A stretch of DNA of 64,000 nucleotides from Streptomyces sp. DSM 110735 (GCF_016482685.1 NZ_JACYHF010000001.1:124001-188000); one strand, 5' to 3'; counted from the stretch's first letter, positions 16,593-25,323 are shown. Numbers and translations are program-made. Notes: generated by a model not told the origin, from the letters alone.

Positions 16593-17140
16593 CATGTCGT
16601 TTTCGGGGCGCGCCGGAAGATCAGTCCCCCGCCGGTCAGGCGTCCGTCGGGGAGGAGGGTGAGGGTGGTCGGGGGGTCGGTGGCGCAGGTGGCGGGGTGG
16701 GCGGTGAAGCGCAGGGAGGTGGGGGTGACGGCGGTCAGGCGGGCGGTGGCGGCGCAGTGGTGTGTCACCAGGGTCAGGACGCTGTCGCCGACGTGACCCG
16801 GGGTGAGGGTCAGGCGGTGGTCGGGGGCGAGCCAGGTGCCGACCCAGGCGGCGGGGACGGACGCCTCCGGCTGGGGATCGACCGGTGGGGTGGCGGTGGG
16901 TCTGCCCTCGTGGAGCAGGGCGTAGACGGAGCCGCCCGCGCCGAGGGCGACGACCAGGGCGACGACGACGAGCAGGACGGTGGAGCCGCCGCTGCGGCGG
17001 GGAGCGGGCGGGGCGGGCGGACCGTAGGAGTGCGCCTGGGGGTGGTCGTAGGGACCCTGACCGCCGTCGGCTGCGGTCGGCCAGTGGTCGCCGTCGCCCA
17101 CCGCTCCGTGCTCGACTTCCTCCGGTCCCCAGCGATCCAC
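16592..17140 (-). CDS. Single-pass membrane protein of unknown function
   Basis: The protein has 182 residues from GTG 17140 (VDRWGPEEVE), with a purine-rich GGGAGGGCGG upstream. An acidic/Pro-rich cytoplasmic N-terminus (about 45 residues, [11 protein letters not shown]) leads to one transmembrane helix (STVLLVVVALVVALGAGGSVYALL). The extracellular domain of about 105 residues has a WVGTWLAPDHRLTL start and two Cys (HHCAATAR, ATCATDPP) that could form a disulfide. I do not recognise the extracellular domain; the WxGTW motif recalls small lipocalin-like or META-type folds. It ends at the shared terminator. Confidence 0.75.
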   Translation of the reverse strand: MDRWGPEEVEHGAVGDGDHWPTAADGGQGPYDHPQAHSYGPPAPPAPRRSGGSTVLLVVVALVVALGAGGSVYALLHEGRPTATPPVDPQPEASVPAAWVGTWLAPDHRLTLTPGHVGDSVLTLVTHHCAATARLTAVTPTSLRFTAHPATCATDPPTTLTLLPDGRLTGGGLIFRRAPKTT

Positions 17141-17363
17141 GACAGCCCGCCCTCCCCCAAGGCGCGCACCCCCGTACGCGCGACCCAGGCGCCCGCGGGA
17201 CATCCCCCGCACGGGCGCGGATTCCGAGAATAGTGGGGCGGCTCCGGGCGGGGGCGGAGTCGGGGGGACGGCCGCGAAACCGACAGTCTGTCGCGCGTCG
17301 TGGCCACCCGGCAGGCAGCCCGCCGATGTCGTACGGACCCTCGCGCCGCATACCCTCCCCCGC

Positions 17364-18752
17364 ATGACGTCACAGCCGCAGGCACAGCCACAGCCGCACG
17401 CGACCCCCGACCCCGCCACCGGCCGCGCCGTGAAAGCCGCCGACCGCGCCCACGTCTTCCACTCCTGGTCCGCGCAGGAGCTGATCGACCCGCTCGCCGT
17501 GGCGGGCGCCGAGGGCTCGTACTTCTGGGACTACGACGGCAAGCGCTATCTGGACTTCACCAGCGGGCTCGTCTTCACCAACATCGGCTACCAGCATCCG
17601 AAGGTCGTCGCGGCGATCCAGGAGCAGGCGGCAAGGATGACGACGTTCGCGCCCGCGTTCGCGGTCGAGGCGCGCTCGGAGGCGGCGCGGCTGATCGCGG
17701 AGCGGACGCCCGGCGAGCTGGACAAGATCTTCTTCACCAACGCGGGCGCGGACGCGGTCGAGCACGCGATCCGGATGGCGCGGCTGCACACGGGGCGCCC
17801 GAAGGTGCTCTCGGCGTACCGCTCGTACCACGGCGGCACCCAGCAGGCGATCAACCTCACCGGTGACCCGCGCCGCTGGCCCTCGGACAGCGGGACCGCC
17901 GGTGTCGTCCACTTCTGGGCGCCGTTCCTCTACCGCTCCCGTTTCTACGCGGAGACCGAGGAGCAGGAGTGCGCGCGGGCGCTGGAGCACCTGGAGGCGA
18001 CGATCGAGTTCGAGGGACCCGGCACGATCGCCGCGGTGATCCTGGAGACGATTCCGGGCACCGCCGGGATCATGGTGCCGCCGCCGGGCTATCTCGCCGG
18101 GGTACGCGAGATCTGCGACCGGTACGGCATCGTGTTCGTCCTGGACGAGGTGATGTCGGGGTTCGGTCGCACCGGCGAGTGGTTCGCGGCGGACCTCTTC
18201 GACGTCGTCCCGGACCTGATGACCTTCGCCAAGGGGGTCAACTCGGGGTACGTGCCGCTCGGCGGGGTCGCCATCTCGCCGGAGATCGCGGACACCTTCG
18301 CGACCCGCCCCTACCCCGGCGGGCTGACCTACTCCGGGCACCCGCTCGCCTGCGCTGCCGCCGTCGCCACGATCAACGTGATGGCGGAGGAGGGCATCGT
18401 CGAGAACGCCAAGCGGCTCGGGGAGACGGTCCTGCGCCCCGCCCTCACCGCGCTCGCCGAGCGCCACCCGAGCGTGGGCGAGGTGCGCGGCACGGGCATG
18501 TTCTGGGCGCTGGACCTCATCCGCGACACCGAGACCCAGGAACCCCTGGTCCCCTACAACCCCTCCGCCTCGTCCAACGCACCCATGCTCGCCTTCACCA
18601 ACACCGCCAAGCAGCACAACCTCTGGCCCTTCGTGAACATGAACCGCACCCACGTCGTCCCGCCCCTCAACATCACCGAGGCGGAACTGAAGGAGGGCTT
18701 GGCAGCGCTGGACGCCGCGCTGACCACGGCGGACAACTTCATGGTCCTCTGA
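17364..18752 (+). CDS. Class III PLP-dependent aminotransferase
   Basis: A 462-residue fold-type I aminotransferase of the class III (omega/ornithine) group. It shows the substrate-side YFWDYDGKRYLDFTSGLVFTNIGY start, GADAVEHAIRMAR (the phosphate loop region), YRSYHGGTQQ, the VLDEVMSGFGRTGEWFA motif with the PLP-binding Asp, and FAKGVNSGYVPLGGV with the Schiff-base lysine. The substrate cannot be read from the sequence; relatives act on beta-alanine, GABA or taurine-like omega-amines. It is monocistronic or co-transcribed with the acetyltransferase 38 nt downstream. Confidence 0.93.
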   Translation: MTSQPQAQPQPHATPDPATGRAVKAADRAHVFHSWSAQELIDPLAVAGAEGSYFWDYDGKRYLDFTSGLVFTNIGYQHPKVVAAIQEQAARMTTFAPAFAVEARSEAARLIAERTPGELDKIFFTNAGADAVEHAIRMARLHTGRPKVLSAYRSYHGGTQQAINLTGDPRRWPSDSGTAGVVHFWAPFLYRSRFYAETEEQECARALEHLEATIEFEGPGTIAAVILETIPGTAGIMVPPPGYLAGVREICDRYGIVFVLDEVMSGFGRTGEWFAADLFDVVPDLMTFAKGVNSGYVPLGGVAISPEIADTFATRPYPGGLTYSGHPLACAAAVATINVMAEEGIVENAKRLGETVLRPALTALAERHPSVGEVRGTGMFWALDLIRDTETQEPLVPYNPSASSNAPMLAFTNTAKQHNLWPFVNMNRTHVVPPLNITEAELKEGLAALDAALTTADNFMVL

Positions 18753-18790
18753 CGGCACCCGAGGGGCACCGGTCGCGCTACGGTGCGCCG

Positions 18791-19309
18791 GTGCCCTGGC
18801 CCGCCGCCGCTCCCCTCACCACACCCCGCCTCCGCCTGGAGCCGCTCCGCGTGGAGCACGCGCGGGAGGCGTTCGCGTTCCTGGACGACGCCCGGCTGCA
18901 CACCTGGACGGGCGGCACGCCGGACACCCTGGCGGAGCTGGAGGCGCGCTACGCCCGCCAGGCAGCGGGGCACTCGCCGGACGGCGTCCAGGGCTGGCTG
19001 AACTGGCTGTTGCGGCGGCGGGCGGACGCGCGGCTCGTCGGGACCGTGCAGGCGACGCTGAGTCGCACGCCCGGGGGCGGTACCGAGGCGGTGCTGGCGT
19101 GGGTGACCGGGGCGGCGTATCAGGGTGAGGGGTATGCGCGGGAGGGGGCGGGGGCGATGGCGGAGTGGTTGCGGGCGGGCGGGGTGAGTGCCCTGGTGGC
19201 GTACATCCGCCCAGGTCACGCGGCGTCGGCGGCGGTCGCCCGCGCCCTGGCGCTCGCCCCCTCCGATGCCGTCGTCGACGGCGAGGTCCGCTGGGTGGAC
19301 CAGGGCTGA
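18791..19309 (+). CDS. GNAT family N-acetyltransferase
   Basis: The protein has 172 residues from GTG 18791. It starts with LTTPRLRLEPLRVEHAREAFAFLDD, typical of RimJ/RimL-like GNAT proteins, followed by VGTVQATL, VLAWVTGAAYQGEGYAREGAGAMAEWL (the acetyl-CoA binding segment, Q-x-x-G-Y-A-x-E-G) and a final YIRPGHAASAAVARALAL. The substrate is unknown. The gap after the aminotransferase gene is only 38 nt. The frame is open well upstream, inside the aminotransferase gene, so the start rests on the domain boundary. Confidence 0.85.
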   Translation: MPWPAAAPLTTPRLRLEPLRVEHAREAFAFLDDARLHTWTGGTPDTLAELEARYARQAAGHSPDGVQGWLNWLLRRRADARLVGTVQATLSRTPGGGTEAVLAWVTGAAYQGEGYAREGAGAMAEWLRAGGVSALVAYIRPGHAASAAVARALALAPSDAVVDGEVRWVDQG

Positions 19310-19337
19310 CGGGGTGAGGAGTCGAACGCGTAAGGTT

Positions 19338-19355
19338 TCTTGCTCGTAAGCAAGA
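19338..19355. promoter_or_regulatory. Inverted repeat upstream of gntR, candidate operator
   Basis: TCTTGCT-CGTA-AGCAAGA is a perfect 7-4-7 inverted repeat 60 nt before the GntR-type regulator start. It is a plausible autoregulatory site for a dimeric regulator. Confidence 0.45.
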
Positions 19356-19414
19356 GTGAGCAGACCGGCAAGCAGGTGCGACCGCGCCCGATCGTGTGAG
19401 GAGACTCCCGGACG

Positions 19415-20116
19415 ATGGCCTTCACCGGTGCCGTGACGCGCAGTACGCTCCGCCAGCAGATCGCGGACGCGCTGCGCGACGAGGTGCTGGCCGGGCGGAT
19501 GCGGCCGGGACGCGCGTTCACGGTGAAGGAGATAGCCGATCAGTACGGCGTCTCCGCGACGCCGGTGCGCGAGGCGCTGGTGGATCTGTCGGCGCAGGGT
19601 CTCCTTGAGGCGGACCAGCACCGGGGCTTCCGGGTGCCGGAGTACTCGCTGGCGGACTACCGCTCGATGATCGAGGCGCGCAGCCTGATCACGGAGGGCA
19701 TGTTCCGCGCGCTGCTGGACGGGCACACCGCGTTCGCGCACCCCGAGGACCCGTGCACGGCGGCGGCGCTGGCGGCGGTGCGGCGCCGGGGCGAGGAGGC
19801 GAAGCGGGCGAACGCGGCGGGCGACCTGACCGTCCTCGTCGGCTACGACCTCCGCTTCTGGCGCGAGCTGAGCGTCCTGTTCGGCAACCCCTATCTCGCG
19901 GACTTCCTGCACCGCCTCCGCCTGCGCTCCTGGGTCTGCGCGGTCCAGCACCTGCGCCGCCGCCCCGAGCCGCACGAGGTGCGCGGGCGGCTGTGGGCGG
20001 GACACACGGACCTGATAGACGCCCTGTCCCGCCGCGAGGCGGAGGTCGCCCGCTCGATCGTGGCGGCGGCGAACGCCCACTCCCTCTCCCTGGTGGAGCG
20101 CCTCGCGGCGGAGTGA
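19415..20116 (+). CDS. GntR family transcriptional regulator (FCD/FadR subfamily)
   Basis: The protein has 233 residues. The N-terminal winged helix-turn-helix is clear (TLRQQIADALRDEVLAGRMRPG, ADQYGVSATPVREALVDLSAQGLLEADQHRGFRVP). A helical effector-binding FCD-like domain follows (ARSLITEGMFRALLDG to LVERLAAE) with the DLxFWRELS-type and RLWAGHTDLIDAL segments that carry metal/ligand residues in FadR-like proteins. It converges on the FAD monooxygenase gene. Probable autoregulation through the 19338-19355 inverted repeat. Its targets are not evident. Confidence 0.92.
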   Translation: MAFTGAVTRSTLRQQIADALRDEVLAGRMRPGRAFTVKEIADQYGVSATPVREALVDLSAQGLLEADQHRGFRVPEYSLADYRSMIEARSLITEGMFRALLDGHTAFAHPEDPCTAAALAAVRRRGEEAKRANAAGDLTVLVGYDLRFWRELSVLFGNPYLADFLHRLRLRSWVCAVQHLRRRPEPHEVRGRLWAGHTDLIDALSRREAEVARSIVAAANAHSLSLVERLAAE

Positions 20117-20122
20117 CGCCGC

Positions 20123-21238
20123 CTACTCCGTGAACATGCTGATCAGGTGGTACGGCGTGTCCTCGCCCAGCATCTCGCGGAGGTCCACCCCGTCGAGCGC
20201 GGCGGCGGCGCTGCGCGGGAACAGCTCCCGCTCGTACGCGGTGAGCGCCCCCTCCACGTCCCCGGGGTGCGCGGCGATCGCCTTGCCGAGTTCGGCGCCG
20301 TCGAACAGGGCGAGGTTGGCGCCCTCGCCGTTCGGCGCCGTGAGGTGGGCGGCGTCGCCGAGGAGCGTGACGCCCGGTACCCGGTCCCAGCGGTGCTCGG
20401 AGGGCAGCGCGTGGATCTGGCGCGGCACCGGCGCGGTGTCGCCGTCGGCGATCAGCGCGGTGAGCCGCGGAGCCCAGTCGTCGAACTCGTGTGCGATACG
20501 CGTAAGCGCGGCGCCGGAGTCGGAGAAGTCGATCCCCTCGACCCAGTCGCGCGACCGGACGAGCATCACCCAGGTGTGCAGGTTGCCGTCCCGCTCCCGG
20601 TGCACCAGAACCCCCTTGCCCGGCGCGAGGACCATCGTGGACCCGTCGCAGACGAGCTTCGCGCTCTCCGGGTGCCGGGTGTCGGCGTCGAGCAGATAGG
20701 TCTCCACAAAGGAGACGCCGGTGTACTCGGGCGTCGCGCCGGACAGCAGCGGACGCACCCGCGACCACGCGCCGTCCGCGCCCACGAGCAGCTCCGTCTC
20801 GACGGTCGTGCCGTCCGCGAACGCCACCTCGTGACGCCCGCCGCCGAGCCCGCGGACCCCGGTGACCTTGTGCCCCCACCGCACGGTGCCGGACGGCAGC
20901 GAGTCGAGCAGCATCCGCCGCAGCTCGCCGCGCGGGACCTCGGGGTTGGTGCCCGTGCCGTCGTCGGGCAGGTCGAGCAGGATCTCGCCCTCCCGGCTCA
21001 GGACGCGCGTCGCCTGGCGCCCCTCCAGGATGAGCGCGCGGAACTCGTCATGGAGACCGGCGTCGCGCAGCGCGGGCTGACCGTTGTAGTCGCGGATGTC
21101 GAGGAGTCCGCCCTGGGCGCGTGCCTGAGGGGAGGACTCCGCCTCGTAGACGGTGGAGGTGATGCCGTGGAGGTGCAGCACGCGGGCGAGCGTGAGACCG
21201 CCGAGTCCCGCGCCGATGATCGTGACGTGAATGCTCAT
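20123..21238 (-). CDS. FAD-dependent monooxygenase (PHBH/TetX-like)
   Basis: The protein has 371 residues from ATG 21238 (MSIHVTIIGAGLGG), the start that places the GxGxxG FAD fold at the N-terminus. Motifs are IGAGLGGLTLARVL (FAD ADP-binding), a DG-type motif in LLVGADGAWSRVRPLL, and the second FAD motif VTLLGDAAHLTAPNGEGANLALFDGAELGKAI. It belongs to the group A flavin hydroxylases, which hydroxylate aromatics or drugs such as tetracyclines; the substrate is unknown. Repeated CCGACA boxes lie in its promoter region and a VOC gene lies divergently, which suggests co-regulation. Confidence 0.92.
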   Translation of the reverse strand: MSIHVTIIGAGLGGLTLARVLHLHGITSTVYEAESSPQARAQGGLLDIRDYNGQPALRDAGLHDEFRALILEGRQATRVLSREGEILLDLPDDGTGTNPEVPRGELRRMLLDSLPSGTVRWGHKVTGVRGLGGGRHEVAFADGTTVETELLVGADGAWSRVRPLLSGATPEYTGVSFVETYLLDADTRHPESAKLVCDGSTMVLAPGKGVLVHRERDGNLHTWVMLVRSRDWVEGIDFSDSGAALTRIAHEFDDWAPRLTALIADGDTAPVPRQIHALPSEHRWDRVPGVTLLGDAAHLTAPNGEGANLALFDGAELGKAIAAHPGDVEGALTAYERELFPRSAAAALDGVDLREMLGEDTPYHLISMFTE

Positions 21239-21260
21239 GACCCCAAGCTCGCAAGCCCGC

Positions 21261-21308
21261 CCGACAAAGCCCCGACACACCGCCGACAGCCGCCCGCGCC
21301 CGCCGACA
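21261..21308. promoter_or_regulatory. Phased CCGACA direct repeats
   Basis: CCGACA occurs at 21261, 21272, 21283 and 21303, that is at 11, 11 and 20 bases, close to helical phase. The array lies just upstream of the FAD monooxygenase start and between two divergent genes. It may be an activator or repressor array. Confidence 0.4.
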
Positions 21309-21363
21309 AGGCGACGACACTGTCCGTGAACACCCGCTGTCGCCACAGGACTTGGAGCCCCCG

Positions 21364-21726
21364 ATGACCGTCCGCCGAGTCGTCCCCGTCATCCACTCGG
21401 AGTCCCTCCGGGAGAGCCGCGACTTCTACGGCAGCCTCGGCTTCGAGGAGGTCATGAACCACGGCTGGATCCTCACCCTCGCCTCCCCGGCGCACCCGGC
21501 GGCGCAGGTGAGCGTGCTGACCGAGGACGCGACCGCGCCCGTCGTCCCGGACCTCAGCGTGGAGGTGGACGACGTGGACGCGGCGTACGCGGCGATGCGC
21601 GAACAGGGCGCCGAGATCCTGCACCCCCTCCAGGACGAGCCCTGGGGAGTGCGCCGCTTCTTCGTCCGCGACCCGAACGGGCGGGTGGTCAACGTCCTGA
21701 GCCACCGACGGACCCCGGACGCCTGA
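21364..21726 (+). CDS. VOC family (glyoxalase/bleomycin-resistance fold) protein
   Basis: A 120-residue single-domain protein from ATG 21364, which has GGAG 6 nt upstream. It shows the paired beta-alpha-beta-beta-beta modules: VRRVVPVIHSESLRESRDFYGSLGF, then LSVEVDDVDAAYAAMREQGAEILHPLQDEPWGVRRFFVRDPNGRVVNVLSH. The metal-ligand pattern is only partly conserved, so it may be a binding protein instead of an enzyme. It is divergent from the monooxygenase. Confidence 0.88.
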   Translation: MTVRRVVPVIHSESLRESRDFYGSLGFEEVMNHGWILTLASPAHPAAQVSVLTEDATAPVVPDLSVEVDDVDAAYAAMREQGAEILHPLQDEPWGVRRFFVRDPNGRVVNVLSHRRTPDA

Positions 21727-21744
21727 CGCCCCGCCCGGGGAGCC

Positions 21745-22215
21745 CTACCCCTCGCCCGACCGGGGGATGGTGTCCCCGATGACGGCGGCGAGCCGCTGGA
21801 GCTGGGCGGCGAGGGCGTGGCGTTCCTCGGGGGTGAAGCGGGACAGCGCCTCGGTCTGGCGGGCGCGCAGCTCCGTCCGCATGGCGGCGAGGCGGTCGGC
21901 GCCGTCGGGGGTGAGGCGGATCAGGACCTGGCGTTCGTCGTGCGGGGAGCGCTGCCGGGTGACCACGCCCGCCGTTTCGAGCTGCTTGAGCATCCGGGTG
22001 GCGGTCGGGACGCTGACCTCGGCGGTGGCGGCGAGCCTGCCGACCGGCAGCCCCTCGCCCCGGGCGTCGTCCGCCAGCGGCTCCAGCAGGGTGAGCTGCG
22101 CCATGGACAGCCCGGTCCCGGCGCGCCCCATGGTCGCCGCCCGCGAGCGGCGCATGGCGTAGAACAGCCGGTCGGCGGCGTGCGCCAGCTCCCTGATGCC
22201 CGCCTCGTCCGTCAC
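21745..22215 (-). CDS. MarR family transcriptional regulator
   Basis: The protein has 156 residues from GTG 22215 (TDEAGIRELAHAADRLFYAMRRS). The MarR winged helix is clear: MAQLTLLEPLADDARGEGLPVGRLAATAEVSVPTATRMLKQLETAGVVTRQRSPHDERQVLIRLTPDG (DxRxxxxxLT motif). The frame continues upstream as an ORF, but that part is the opposite strand of the truncated amidohydrolase. The MarR 5' end lies directly against the broken amidohydrolase gene, with no room left for a normal promoter; a deletion probably removed it. Confidence 0.88.
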   Translation of the reverse strand: MTDEAGIRELAHAADRLFYAMRRSRAATMGRAGTGLSMAQLTLLEPLADDARGEGLPVGRLAATAEVSVPTATRMLKQLETAGVVTRQRSPHDERQVLIRLTPDGADRLAAMRTELRARQTEALSRFTPEERHALAAQLQRLAAVIGDTIPRSGEG

Positions 22216-22984
22216 CTCGCCCGGCGTCCACCTCGGCGACGACGCCGACGCCCGCGACCTGGCGCGCGCGGTCAACGAGTACGGCGCCGAGGTCGTCAAG
22301 GACCACCCCGACCGCTTCGGTCACTTCGCCAGCGTCCCGCTGCCCGACGTGGACGCGGCGGTCGCGGAGGCGGTGTACGCGCTCGACGTCCTGGGCGCCG
22401 ACGGCGTGGTCCTGATGTCCAACGCCCACGGCAAGTACCTCGGCGACGCGGACTTCGAGCCGCTGTGGGCGGAGCTGGACCGCCGGTCGGCGAACGTCTT
22501 CGTCCACCCCGCGCAGCCCCCGATGACGCTGCTGCCCGGCACGCCCGCGCCGCTCGCGGACTACGTCTTCGACACCACCCGCACGGCGCTGAACATGGTG
22601 CTCAACGGCGTCATGGACCGCTACCGCAACGTCCGCGTGATCCTGTCCCACGGCGGCGGATTCCTCCCCTACGCCGCCTACCGCTTCTCCGGTCTGACCG
22701 CCACGGTCGTGGACCCGGAGCGCGACGCGGAGGACATCGTCCGCGCCCTGAAGCGGTTCTACTTCGACACCGCCCTGTCCGCGAGCCCCTCCGCGCTGCC
22801 GTCCCTGCTCGCCTTCGCCGAGCCCGGTCACGTGCTCTACGGCAGCGACTGGCCGTTCGCGCCGACGGAGGCGGGCTCCTACTACAACCACTTCCTGGAG
22901 ACCTACCCGGACTTCGCGCCGGGTCAGGCGGCGGCGGTCAACCGGGGCAACGCGGAAGCGCTGTTCCCGCGCCTGACCCGCTGA
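22196..22984 (+). pseudogene. 5'-truncated amidohydrolase (ACMSD/PtpB-like family)
   Basis: The 262-residue frame begins inside the family domain (SPGVHLGDDADARDLARAVNEYGAEVV). Compared with the intact paralog at 22995-23936, about 70 N-terminal residues are missing, including the first metal motif (HxH, present in the paralog as DVHTHVVPPFW). The remainder is well preserved: FGHFASVPLPDVDAAVAEAVYAL, VFVHPAQ, VILSHGGG, FYFDTALS and VLYGSDWPFAP. It overlaps the MarR start by 20 bases and has no room for a promoter or RBS. It is either a recent pseudogene or a truncated protein unable to bind its metal. Confidence 0.8.
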
Positions 22985-22994
22985 CCGCCGCCCC

Positions 22995-23936
22995 TCAGGC
23001 GAGGCGGGGGAGGATCCGCCGGGCGTTGCCGTGGTTGAAGGCGGTCTTCTGCTCGTCCGTGAGACCGCTGTGGTCGTCCAGCAGATGGTTGAACGCGGCG
23101 GCGACGGGGGCGGGGGCGTAGGGGAAGTCGCTGCCGAAGAGGATGCGTTCGTGGTCGGCGAAGGCGAGGAAGCTGGGGAAGGCGTCCGGTCCCGAGGACA
23201 GGGCGGTGTCCCAGTAGAACAGCTTGAACTTCGCCAGCAGTTCCTCGGTGCTGGGACCCTCCGGGTGGAGCGCCGGCTGGATCTCGCAGAACCGCATCAC
23301 GGCGTACGGGACGAAACCGCCCGCGTGCGACAGGATGATCTTCGTGTCCGGGTATCTGTCCAGGACCCCGGCGAACACCATCTGCACGGCGTTGCGGGTG
23401 GTGTCGAAGGGGTAGTCCACGAGGGGACCGGGGACGTCCGGGAGCAGGGGGATGAGGGGGTGCCCCGGGTGGATGAACACGACGGCACCCCGGCGGTCGA
23501 GCGCGTCCCAGAGCGGGGCGTACTTCGGGTCCCCCAGGTAGGCACCCTCGTAGTTGCTCAGCAGTACGACTCCGTCGGCGCCCAGCTCGTCCAGCGCATA
23601 CTCCGCCTCGGCTACGGCGCCCTCCACGTCCGGCAGCGGCACGGTGGCGAAGTTCCCGAACCGTCCCGGATGCGTGGTGACCGTCTCCGCGACGAACTCG
23701 TTCACCCTGCGCGCCATGTCCCGGCGACCCTGACCCTCCCAGCCGACGACACTCGGCGCGGTGAGCGACAGGACGCTGGTGGCGATCTGCTGGTCGTCCA
23801 TGTAGGCGAGGTGCGCCTCCGGGCTCCACGCGGGGGTGGTCCACCCGGAGGGGTCTCCCCCGTGGCTGGGCAGCGCCTCGCCCCAGAACGGGGGCACCAC
23901 ATGCGTATGCACATCGATCCGGTCAGCCTTGGCCAC
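22995..23936 (-). CDS. Amidohydrolase family protein (ACMSD-like)
   Basis: The protein has 313 residues from GTG 23936, chosen because AAGGGAG lies 6 nt upstream and the product then begins AKADRIDVHTHVVPPFW; an ATG at 23972 would add 12 residues. The metal-binding HxH is at residues 9-11. VVFIHPGHP, IILSHAGGFVPYAV and LFGSDFPYAP give the later His and Asp ligands. The family includes 2-amino-3-carboxymuconate-6-semialdehyde decarboxylase and related aromatic-acid decarboxylases or hydrolases. The substrate is unknown. It converges with a truncated paralog 10 nt away. Confidence 0.9.
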   Translation of the reverse strand: MAKADRIDVHTHVVPPFWGEALPSHGGDPSGWTTPAWSPEAHLAYMDDQQIATSVLSLTAPSVVGWEGQGRRDMARRVNEFVAETVTTHPGRFGNFATVPLPDVEGAVAEAEYALDELGADGVVLLSNYEGAYLGDPKYAPLWDALDRRGAVVFIHPGHPLIPLLPDVPGPLVDYPFDTTRNAVQMVFAGVLDRYPDTKIILSHAGGFVPYAVMRFCEIQPALHPEGPSTEELLAKFKLFYWDTALSSGPDAFPSFLAFADHERILFGSDFPYAPAPVAAAFNHLLDDHSGLTDEQKTAFNHGNARRILPRLA

Positions 23937-24141
23937 GGGTAACTCCCTTGCCGCCCCAGGGTCAGATGCCATCTGGAACGTAACCCGCGACCTGGACCCC
24001 CGCCATCGCAGCGCGCCCGACCCCGGACCGAACCCGGAGATCCCGAAGGACCCTCCGCACGGACCCCGCCCCCTTGACCTCCACGCATTACGCTTGTCCA
24101 CCCGCGACACCCGACGCGCCCCGACCTGCGAGGAGCTTTCC

Positions 24142-24792
24142 TTGGCCTGCGACCTGTGGCTGGTCCCCCTCGTGGACGTGCTGTGCCACGCCCCGGACAA
24201 CCCCTTCGCCGAGGAACTCGCGCACTACAACAGCGCGCTGACCGACGCCGGACTCCCCTCCGTGCCGGTCTTCCCCTACATGCCGGGACTGTCGGGCGAC
24301 GTCGCCCCCGTCGCCGGTTTCGACTACGACGCCCTGCACTTCCTGCGCCGCGTCTACCTGCTCCAGGTCTGCGGTCTGCCCCTCACTCCCGTGGATGAAC
24401 TCGGCGGCGACTACGAGCAGTTGCTGGAGATGTTCGAGTCCACCGCCCAGCAGTCCCACCTGGTGTGGCACTACGACCACGCGGGTGCGTACGTCCCCGT
24501 GGACTTCCCGCACCCGCTGTCGAACGACGAACTCCTCGCGGGCGGCGGTCCCCTGGGCTCCACCCACGCCCTCCTGCGCGAGCTGGAGCACATCGGTCCC
24601 GCCCTCGGCATCGACCCCGCCAACCCGCCCGCCGCACCCCAACCCCCCTCGGCACCCACCGAGTTGGAAGAAGCAGCCGCCCCCGCGCCCTACGACCCCA
24701 GCCCCTTCGCCCGCGAACGGCACGTCTGGCTCGGTCTGCACGCCGCCGCCACGCGCTCCCTCGCGCAGGGCTCGATGATCGTCTTCAGCTAA
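24142..24792 (+). CDS. Conserved hypothetical protein
   Basis: The protein has 216 residues from TTG 24142, which has GAGGAG about 8 nt upstream; no better start is near. The sequence ACDLWLVPLVDVLCHAPDNPFAEELAHYNSAL is followed by aromatic-rich helical segments (FDYDALHFLRRVYLLQVCGLPL, SHLVWHYDHAGAYVPVDFPHPL) and a Pro-rich linker before a last helix. No signal peptide or TM helix. I do not recognise a domain; similar proteins occur as single genes in Streptomyces. The 3' end overlaps a convergent gene by 8 bases. Confidence 0.75.
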   Translation: MACDLWLVPLVDVLCHAPDNPFAEELAHYNSALTDAGLPSVPVFPYMPGLSGDVAPVAGFDYDALHFLRRVYLLQVCGLPLTPVDELGGDYEQLLEMFESTAQQSHLVWHYDHAGAYVPVDFPHPLSNDELLAGGGPLGSTHALLRELEHIGPALGIDPANPPAAPQPPSAPTELEEAAAPAPYDPSPFARERHVWLGLHAAATRSLAQGSMIVFS

Positions 24793-25198
24793 GCGCGTCA
24801 GGGCTGTTGAGCAGGGCGGTCCGCAGCAGCATCGTGTGCACGAACCGGTCGACCGCCGTCGGTGGAAACCGCCAACTCAGTGGCCAGGTCGGTCCGTTCA
24901 GCGCGGGCACCGGGATGTAGCTCACCCGGAACGGTCCGCTCGTCAGCCGGGTGACCTCCGGCGGCCACGCGTGATGCGCCGTACTCCCCGCCTCCACGAG
25001 GAAGTACACGCTCCGGCGCCCGCTCCCCGACTCCACCACCGGACCCGGATCACCGCCCGTCATCCGCGCCAACCGGTCGGCGATCCGCCGCCCCGGTTCG
25101 CCGTCCAGCCGGACCGCGTCGAACTGAACCCCCGCCTTGCGGAGGTGGATGCCGCTGGTGGGCAGCCATTGGATCGCCAGGTGACTTTGCGTATTCAT
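24785..25198 (-). CDS. Hypothetical protein, resembling short primase/polymerase-like proteins
   Basis: The protein has 137 residues from ATG 25198. The pattern WLPTSGIHLRKAGVQFDAVRLDGEPGRRIADRL, GPVVESGSGRRSVYFLVEAG and HHAWPPEVTRL resembles the short bifunctional-primase/polymerase-like proteins common in Streptomyces, but the catalytic Asp/Glu set of true prim-pols is not evident. It is divergent from the XRE/DUF397 pair across a promoter region of about 125 nt and may be regulated with it. Confidence 0.65.
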   Translation of the reverse strand: MNTQSHLAIQWLPTSGIHLRKAGVQFDAVRLDGEPGRRIADRLARMTGGDPGPVVESGSGRRSVYFLVEAGSTAHHAWPPEVTRLTSGPFRVSYIPVPALNGPTWPLSWRFPPTAVDRFVHTMLLRTALLNSPDALS

Positions 25199-25323
25199 GG
25201 GGACAGTGTCAGTGGCGGGCGCTACGGTTTTCCATGACTCTCCGTCGATACCTCGAAACAGTCGGGCACGGGCGGTGAGGCATGGTGACCGGTTGAGTTC
25301 GGTTGAGTCCGGGGGTGACCGCA

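Noticed and set aside
22215..22299. N-terminal extension of the MarR protein to an upstream ATG
   Set aside because: The extra residues are antisense to the amidohydrolase coding sequence and have no MarR homology; GTG 22215 matches the domain start.
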